Assembly: GCF_033439725.1 (NCBI RefSeq) | Contig: NW_026944385.1 | Location: 2,885,001-2,949,000, forward strand | DNA from: Neurospora tetraspora | Lineage: Eukaryota > Ascomycota > Sordariomycetes > Sordariales > Sordariaceae | Direction: 5' to 3' | DNA: 64,000 bases | Part shown: in pieces, positions 57,401 to 64,000 of the stretch | Position numbering within the stretch: position 1 is the first letter of the stretch | Layout of the letters: each line of letters begins with the position of its first letter | The notes under the pieces: model-generated | Told to the model about the DNA's origin: nothing | The model's input: the letters and a program-made list of their open reading frames with translations, nothing else | Database searches by the model: none | Program-made: the position numbers and the translations under genes

Positions 57401-60400
57401 TCAGATAGCACCTCCCCTCATCAGGAGATCCCTTCTGCTACTACTACCACTACTCTTCTGCTTCCCTTTCCCCTTCCCAAGAATGTCATGGCCATGGCCG
57501 CCGCCGCCCTTGCCACCACCTCCATCACCGGACGAAGAAGATGATGGTCCGGCCTGCTTCGCCCTCCACTGATCGCGCATTTGACGGATTCGATCTTCGC
57601 GCTCCATCTGCTCCACGCAATCGGCAAGGCGCTGGCGCACTTTGTCGTTCTCTACAAACTTCTTGGCCTCGATTCGCATCCGGACAATGAACCGGACGGC
57701 TGTAAGTGCCTTCTTGAGGAGTTTGCCTGGGGGAGGTCTTGGTTGCTGTTTCTTCGAACTCGCGGGGGGTGTGAGAAGGCCGTGTTGCTGTTGGGTCTTC
57801 TTGATGGAAGAGAGTTGACCGAGGGCTTTGCGGGAAGAGGGGTTGTTGTTGGCGCCTAGTTCGGCGCGAATCCGGTTGATGATTGCTAGATCTGCCTTGT
57901 TGCTGTGTTAAGGGGGGGTGAAGTCAGTTGAATGTGTCATGCATCGAACAATAGGGGGAGGGGGGGGGTTCGCATACCAAGCATCGCGGATCTGAACCTC
58001 CAACGTCAGATACCTCTTGGCAAACGCTGCGTCCTTTCTCAACCTTGCCTCACGATCCCAACATGCCTTCATCCACTCCATTTGCATTACCAAGCCCCTG
58101 ATCTCCTTCTCGTGCCTCCTCTCCGCCGCCTCGGCCGCGCGGATGATGGCTTCCGTGTCCGTGTCAAACCTCCCATCCGCAATTTTAGCCTTGGGGGTGT
58201 ACACCAGTGCCTTTGGATCGCGGCCCTTAGCCTTCGCGATCTCTTCGACAGCTTCGTTGACCACCATCTCAGCCTCCCTGACAGCCTTCTCCTTTTCATA
58301 TGTAAGTGCCTTGACGTCTCGGTGTAGCTTCTCTGCGCTAGCCCTGTATGCAGCTCGCTCGCTCCTCGCCCGCTCGAGCTTTTTGCGCAACGCAACCTCA
58401 ATGGCCATCATCTCCTCGAGTGTCTCACGCTGCTCCCTCACCTCGCGATCGAGCTTATCAGCAGCAAGTTGCGACTCCTTCAACATGTTGTGCAGATCGC
58501 GACGCTCTTCGAGAGACATGGAGACGTCGCTTTGGAGGCTATTGTCGAGATCAGCTGGGTGGTGCTTGCCGAGCTTGTTAACGCGCTGCTTCTGGTCCTC
58601 GAGGGAAGCCGCCACGAGGTCATCGCGTTCGCGCTTGTACTTCTCGCTCCGCTGCTTGTATTTCCTGAGGGCCTGTTCATGTGCCTGTTGGGCCTGTTCG
58701 GCGGCAGTTTGCGCCTCATCGAGAAGCTGCTCGAGCTCCATCCTCTCGTCTTCGAGATCTTCAAGCTGCCTTTGATGTTCCTCCTCTGAGGTACTGGCCT
58801 TGCGCTCGGCTTCGCGGAGGGCTTTCTTCAAGTCGTAAATAGACTGATGTGCTGTGGTAAGCTGATGCCGAAGTTCCGAGATCTCGCTCTTTTGGGCGGA
58901 ACCGCCGTGGGAGGACAAAGGAGAGACCGCAAGCTTGCTGATTGTTGCTTCATGGACTCTGCGCTCCAGATCAGCGATCTGTCGCTTGAGCAACTTGATG
59001 GTCTCCTTTTGGGTGGCCTCGCGTTGAAGAAGCTCAATCTCCTTCTTCCTTGCAGCAGTGAGGTCGCGTTGCAGGAGGGAGATTTCGTGATTGCCTTCAG
59101 CTCCGCCAAGGTTAGGGAACATAGAAGAAGTGGCCTGCTGTGTCTCAAGCTCGGAAATGCGGCGCTCGAGTTCGCGAATAGTTCGACGAGCTTTCACCAG
59201 CTCTCCCGGCGCCGATGAGGACGAATCGCGAACCTTGGCTTGGAGCTGAAGAATTTCCTGGTTGAGGCGCTCTTCCTCAGCAGACGCCTTCTCGATCTCC
59301 TCCTCGAGAGATTGCTGCATCGTGCGTTGTTGCTCAAGAAGAGATCGGTTCTCTTCTCTTAACCTACGGACTTCGTTATCCAGCCTTGTCTTCGCAGAGC
59401 GCAAGTTAAGCTTCTCCTGGTCAAGCTGGAATGTGTCCTGATCGGGACCTTGATCCTTATACTGCTGAAGCTCCGCCTCTAATTCGTCACGTTCGGCCGT
59501 GGTGTGGGATAGGTTTATCCTCAGGGAGCGCGCCTCGGCATCTAGATTGTTATACCGTTCTTGCAGCAGTTTCTTCTCTTTGGTGATCCTGGCAAGATTC
59601 TCGCTGGCATCCGCTAGCTGAAGTCTCAAATTTTCGTTGTACGGATGGGTGTTGGCATCCGCGGCATTCATCGAAGCTCTAGTAGCATTGGATGTGGCCT
59701 GGGCAGAAGCAAGCTTCTGCTTGAGATCGTTGCATTCTTTTTGTTTTTGTTCGAGGTCCTGGTCAGCCCTCTCGGACTCCTCATCCAGAGCAGCTTGCAG
59801 GACCTCTACTTCATCCTCCAGCTTTGCAACCTTGTCGGTTTGCGCTTGATAATCCAGCTGGGTCTGGCGGTGTTGGTCTTGGACTTGACGCATCTCCCTT
59901 CGGAGGTCCTCTAGCATTCCCTGACGAGACTGAAGGTTCTGTTGCAGCTCTTGGATTTGCCGGCTCAAAAGCGCCTCTTCCCTCTTGTGCCGCTCATTTT
60001 CCAGCTGAAGAGCCTGCTGCAGCCTTGCCTCCTTGTTGGAGAGGTTCCCTTCTGTCTGCCGCAGCTGATCAAGTGACATTTGGAGGCCAGAAGCCCGCTC
60101 CTGGGCCCTGCTCAACTCCGCTTGCAGTTGTCGACGCTCAGCTTCCCACTTCTCACTGTCGTTATCGTACAGATTATCCTTTTCGCGGCATTCGGCCTGG
60201 AGATCAGAGATTTCATTGTTCAGACGCTTCATCTCCTCCGCGTATTGGGCTCGAAGGTTCTGTTCGACACTGAGGGCATGATTGTTTAGACGGTCCATCT
60301 CGTCTTTGTACTGTGCCCGGATGTTCTGCTCGATATTAAGCGCATTCTGCCGTTCGCGTTCCATATTGAGTTCGAGCGCTGAGACTGCGGTCTGCAATCC

Positions 60401-61969
60401 GGACATTTCGCGTCGCAAAGAGGCAGATTCGTTTACCATGGCATCGTGACGCTCCTGCAAAAGTTGCTTTTCGCTGGAAAGCTGATCGAGTTGCGCCTGT
60501 CCTCGCTCCAACCTAGCCGCCATGGATGCGCGAGTTTGCTCGAGTGATTGCCGCTCCTGCTGCACTTGGCGAAGGGTCGACTTGAGGTTCTCAACTTCGG
60601 CGGATTGCGCATCGCGCTGTTGTGCTATCGTCACACATTCTTGCCGAGCGTTCTCCAGTTCGCTTTGTAGACGGGCAACCTTTTCCTCAACCTGCCGCGA
60701 AAGGCCCTTGGTCATGACCGACTTGTTAGCCATCTCATTCTGCAGTTCTTGCAAGTTCGCCTCCGCCCTGTCCTTCTGTGAAATGGCCTCCTCCGCCTTG
60801 TCCTTCATGTCGTCCAACTGCTGCTCGAGACGCCTAACATCGTGCTGAAGATCCTCGATGGTTTCCTGGGCTTCCCGTAACACTTCACTAGATGGTGCCT
60901 TCTCTTCTAATTCGGCGATCCGTTCTTGAGCCTCTTTTAGTTGCTCCTCAAACTCAGCGGCCTTTTCCCTCAACTCCTCTGCCTCTTCCTCATGTTCGTC
61001 GATGGTTAGGTCCTTTTGTCGAATATCATGCTCTAAGTCGGCAATATGCTCCTGTAGCTCTTCAAGCTTCTCGTTCTCGCCCTGGCCCTGCTCGAGCAGT
61101 TGCTGAAGGCGTCGTATCTCGGCTTCCTTTTCCTCCACCAACTGGCGCAAGCGGTCTAATTCGGCACGCTGATTGTCGTCTGAAAACTTCTTGGTCGCCT
61201 TTTCTTGCATTTCCATCATCTGGGCTCGAAACTTCTCGAGGTCCTTCTCGGCGGTGGTAAGGGTCTTCTTATACCGCTGCAGTTCTCGTTGCATGGTAAC
61301 CTTGTCGACCTTGAGCTCCGTATTCTCCTTGAGGGCAGCCTCGCTGAACCCCGGTCCTGCCTTCCGAAGCGCCTCTTCCAGAAAGTGAATCTTGAGCTTC
61401 AATCCGAAGTTTTCCTTTTCTATCTTGTTGACAACGTTCTCTTGCTCGCGCAGTGACAGTTGGTTGCCGTCGTCCAGAGGGCCCTTAGCGCCGCCTCGCC
61501 GCCTTATGGTGATTGGTGTCGTCACTTCTGTACTGGAAACGGTCGCATCGTTGGGTAGAGGTGTATGGGAGCTGTATACCGAGGTGTTGAGCTTTGGCAA
61601 CGGCGTGATGTCCTCGTCTATCCTCTCCAAGAAATTCGGCGTCGTCCGGCCGTTCTCCTTGCCGGGCAGGCGCCTTGCACTGTTTCTCGTGGCTGATTTG
61701 AGGAGGGGGGTGAATTCTGGACCGCCCACGTTGATGTTGCCGTTGGCTTGGACATTGCGCCGGTTCGTGAAGGGAGCACGGGTGCCCCGTGGTGTCGACA
61801 GGTTCGGTCGGTTGCCATTTCGGAGTTGCTGGGCAATGTTTGCATCTTTAGAGGGCGAGTGGAAGGAGAGCTCTTGGGACAAGTCGAAGTCGGGTTGGCG
61901 GTCGAGAAAAGTCGCGTCACCGACGGCAGTGCGCGGCGTGCCCAGGCCCTCGACGCCCGGCTGGACCAT
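57401..61969 (-). CDS. CM1/PACT coiled-coil microtubule-organising protein (Pcp1/PcpA or ApsB/Mto1 type)
   Basis: Two exons on the minus strand, 61969-57978 and 57902-57401, with a 75-bp GTATGC intron; 1497 aa. Residues 1-165 are disordered and Thr-Pro-rich. Residues about 170-235 form a centrosomin motif 1 (LREQENVVNKIEKENFGLKL), which binds and activates gamma-tubulin complexes. About 1000 residues of near-continuous Glu/Gln/Leu-rich coiled coil follow. The end, across the splice, is PACT-like: RHEKEIRGLVMQMEWMK, then KLLKKALTAVRFIVRM at 1391-1406, a basic amphipathic helix of the kind that binds calmodulin or targets spindle pole bodies. The tail is Gly/Ser/Lys-rich. The family role is anchoring microtubule nucleation at spindle pole bodies or septa. 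Which paralogue this is cannot be settled from motifs alone. The antisense strand carries long shadow frames because of the coiled-coil codon usage. Confidence 0.9.
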
Positions 61970-62982
61970 TTTGGCGGCAGGCCTCGGGTAAAAATGTCGT
62001 GTTTTCTGCTGGCTATGTATTCCTCATAGATTGTCTAATCGTTGTGGTAGTCGTGGTGATGATGGTCGAGGTGTTGGGTGGTACTCGTTATTGTTGTTGA
62101 CCTTGTTGCTGCTTCTCGACGCAACTCAGCTACCAGAGGTAACCGGACGCCGTCACTGGTGAAAGAAAGACAAAATGCAAGCAGGAAAGCGATGAATGAT
62201 AAAAACAAAAATTCAGGACATGGTTTGGCATGATATTGGCGGATGGCAGAATTACACTTCCGGTTCAGGTGCGGTACAGCGCTCCCTGTAGTGAAAGCGC
62301 GTTGCGACAGTGGGCCCTGCGTTGGCCAGCGCAGGCTTTGTTTACTTGCACAACATTGGCCAATGGGACGCCAGCAAGTGTTTGGACCTTCCTTGAGCCC
62401 AAGCGATTGAGGGCGGTACAATTTATCTCTACCTACCCTGGAGCTACCTCTATATGTACAAACGATTGCTGTCGGCGCGTTCCCACACCCATCTTTTAAG
62501 CTTCCTGTTGAATGCTTTTTATTGTAGTAGCTACCGAGGGTGGCGTACTATGAACCGCCGCATTGCCATCTTTGCTCTTCAGCACCGCGGCTGCTCCTAC
62601 GGTTTCCACCGGCAAAGCAAACAAGTACCTTACAAGCAAGAAGCACATGCGAACGTGGTAGGCACTGACGTGACAACTCATCGAGCAACAGTTTACCGGA
62701 TTTGACGATAACAGCGGAGGACAGTCGAGATAAGACATGTTTGGTGTAAACTCAATTCAACTGAAGAGACAGAAGAAGGGTACCGCATCAACCGAGGTAT
62801 CATCGCTGCCCACTTCCTCCAACGACAGCTCTTGTCGCCCCATCAACAGAACAAACAAACCCCTGAACAAAACAAAGGGGAAAAAAACAGAAGAACAAAA
62901 AGCAACCAACCCCTCCCTCCCCGGACGGATCACGAAAAGGGCATACTTGCAGCATATCCACTCTATATACACCATTCTAACC
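61970..62982. other. Divergent promoter region, CM1 protein / HAUS1-like
   Basis: About 1 kb between two divergent starts. A purine/A-rich leader (62757-62960) precedes the HAUS1-like start. The upstream extension of that frame (from 62737) is low complexity and Lys/Asn-rich and is probably 5' UTR. Confidence 0.55.
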
Positions 62983-63990
62983 ATGTCCCACCTACCCCCC
63001 TCCGCGCCCGTGATCTTCTCCCCCTCCGTTGCCCGCGCCGCCGCCTCCGCCGCCAAAGACTGGTCCTACGTCGACTCCTGGCTGCTTTCCAAATATGCCC
63101 CACTACATCTCAAAGTGCCTGCCTTTGAGCGAAACCCGGACACCCTCAAGGCACTCCTGGCCCTAGCCGCCGCCAACGAAGCAGCCGATGATTCTCGCCA
63201 GCAGATCGCCGACTTGGAATCTGCCACTCTGGCGAAGCTAAACACCAGCACCAGCAACACCAACACCAACACCAGCAACACCCAAGACCCCTCTCCCTCT
63301 CCCTCAACGACCGAGACTTACCAAGAAGCAAAACAATCCATCCTCACCGCCCTCTCCGCCTCCCTCACCCGCTCCGGCAAAGAATCCCTAACCACCCTCT
63401 CCCACCTCTCCCAAACCCTCTCCCTCCCCCCTTCCCAAGCCGACCCCCTCCACCTCGCATCCTCTCTCCTCTCCCTATCAACCGAGCTCAACAATCTCGA
63501 ACAGGCACAACAGCGGCTGGACTTGCTCAGCTCGCACATCACCCGCGCCACAGCCTCCATCGAGAAGCTACTGATTCACCTGCGGAGGGACCCCGGTTAC
63601 AGCCCGGCTGCCGGCTTGGCCAAGGAGAACCTGGAGGTGCAGCGACGGATCAAGACGCTGGCGGGACAGACGTTGCCGCAGTTGAGGGAGAGGGTGGCGA
63701 ACTTGGCGAGTGCTGTTGCGGGAAGTGATAGTGGTGCTGGCGAGGAGGGAGGCATGGTGACGGTTGAGCAAGTACGGAGGGAACAGGAGGCTTATTTGGA
63801 GTTGTTGAGGCGGAAGCAAGAATTGAATGTTCAGCTCCAGGCGTTTCAAGGGTTGCCGCCTGATACTGAGCAAGCGAGACGGGAGCTGGAGGGGTTGAGG
63901 GAGGAGCTGAGATCACTGACGAGCAGGAGGGATGAGGCGTTCGAAGGATTGGTCGAAGGGGGTTTATCGCCGGAAAAAAGAGACCGGTAG
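62983..63990 (+). CDS. Augmin complex subunit, HAUS1-like
   Basis: Single exon, 335 aa, from ATG in an AACCATGTCC context to TAG. The N-terminus has DWSYVDSWLLSKYAP and FERNPDTLKALLALAAANEAAD, followed by predicted coiled coils to the end (for example NNLEQAQQRLDLLSSHI, EAYLELLRRKQELNVQLQAF). Size, helix layout and the end of the protein resemble HAUS1. A Ser/Thr/Asn repeat (about 87-105) is low complexity. Augmin recruits gamma-tubulin complexes to existing microtubules for branching nucleation. The identification rests on remembered family pattern rather than a diagnostic motif. An in-frame ATG at 62737 would add 82 low-complexity residues and is disfavoured. Confidence 0.72.
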   Translation: MSHLPPSAPVIFSPSVARAAASAAKDWSYVDSWLLSKYAPLHLKVPAFERNPDTLKALLALAAANEAADDSRQQIADLESATLAKLNTSTSNTNTNTSNTQDPSPSPSTTETYQEAKQSILTALSASLTRSGKESLTTLSHLSQTLSLPPSQADPLHLASSLLSLSTELNNLEQAQQRLDLLSSHITRATASIEKLLIHLRRDPGYSPAAGLAKENLEVQRRIKTLAGQTLPQLRERVANLASAVAGSDSGAGEEGGMVTVEQVRREQEAYLELLRRKQELNVQLQAFQGLPPDTEQARRELEGLREELRSLTSRRDEAFEGLVEGGLSPEKRDR

Positions 63991-64000
63991 TAGGGGATGA

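Noticed and set aside
58017-58775. Long open frames on the + strand opposite the coiled-coil gene
   Set aside because: They are mirror frames created by the Glu/Gln/Leu/Arg codon bias of the coiled coil; they are Ser/Ala/Leu-rich with no domain, and the minus-strand protein is clearly real.

Overview
The window comes from a filamentous ascomycete (Pezizomycotina, probably Sordariomycetes; inferred). The evidence is short introns (57-103 bp) with GTRNGT-type donors and CTAAC/CTGAC-like branch points, filamentous-fungal orthologues, and two AT-rich blocks with the footprint of repeat-induced point mutation (RIP). The blocks are nearly free of long ORFs, TpA-rich and CpA/TpG-poor, and related copies differ mainly by C/T and G/A transitions.

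Layout. 1-420: edge of a RIP-degraded repeat. 0.6-20.5 kb: ordinary gene territory with an AAA ATPase (+), mitoribosomal uS17m (-), LDB17 (-), NatC catalytic subunit NAA30 (-), PDAT/LRO1 (+), an HExxH metallopeptidase with a jacalin-like tail (+) and eIF2B-epsilon (-). 22.07-41.78 kb: about 19.7 kb of RIP-mutated repeat DNA holding two younger, unmutated insertions: a 5'-truncated LINE end with a 13-bp target duplication and a 541-bp solo LTR with a 5-bp target duplication. The block also contains a dispersed family of short hairpins and several tandem arrays. 43.8-46.2 kb: SKN7 response regulator (-), seven exons. 48.32-51.64 kb: a complete but RIP-killed Fot1/pogo DNA transposon with 68-bp near-perfect terminal repeats and a TA target duplication. 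54.3-64 kb: a Whi5/Nrm1-type repressor (+), a large CM1/PACT coiled-coil microtubule-organising protein (-) and, divergent from it, an augmin HAUS1-like subunit (+).

Genes working together. Most genes are unrelated housekeeping or regulatory loci, as is usual in fungi. The one suggestive pair is at the right end: the CM1 protein, which anchors or activates gamma-tubulin complexes, and the augmin-like subunit, which recruits gamma-tubulin complexes to existing microtubules, are divergently transcribed from about 1 kb of shared upstream DNA. SKN7 and the Whi5/Nrm1-like gene are both transcriptional regulators on either side of the pogo element, but no functional link is claimed.

Splice sites were placed by eye from reading-frame continuity and family conservation. 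Coordinates of coding features run from start codon to stop codon and include introns; exon coordinates are in the evidence.
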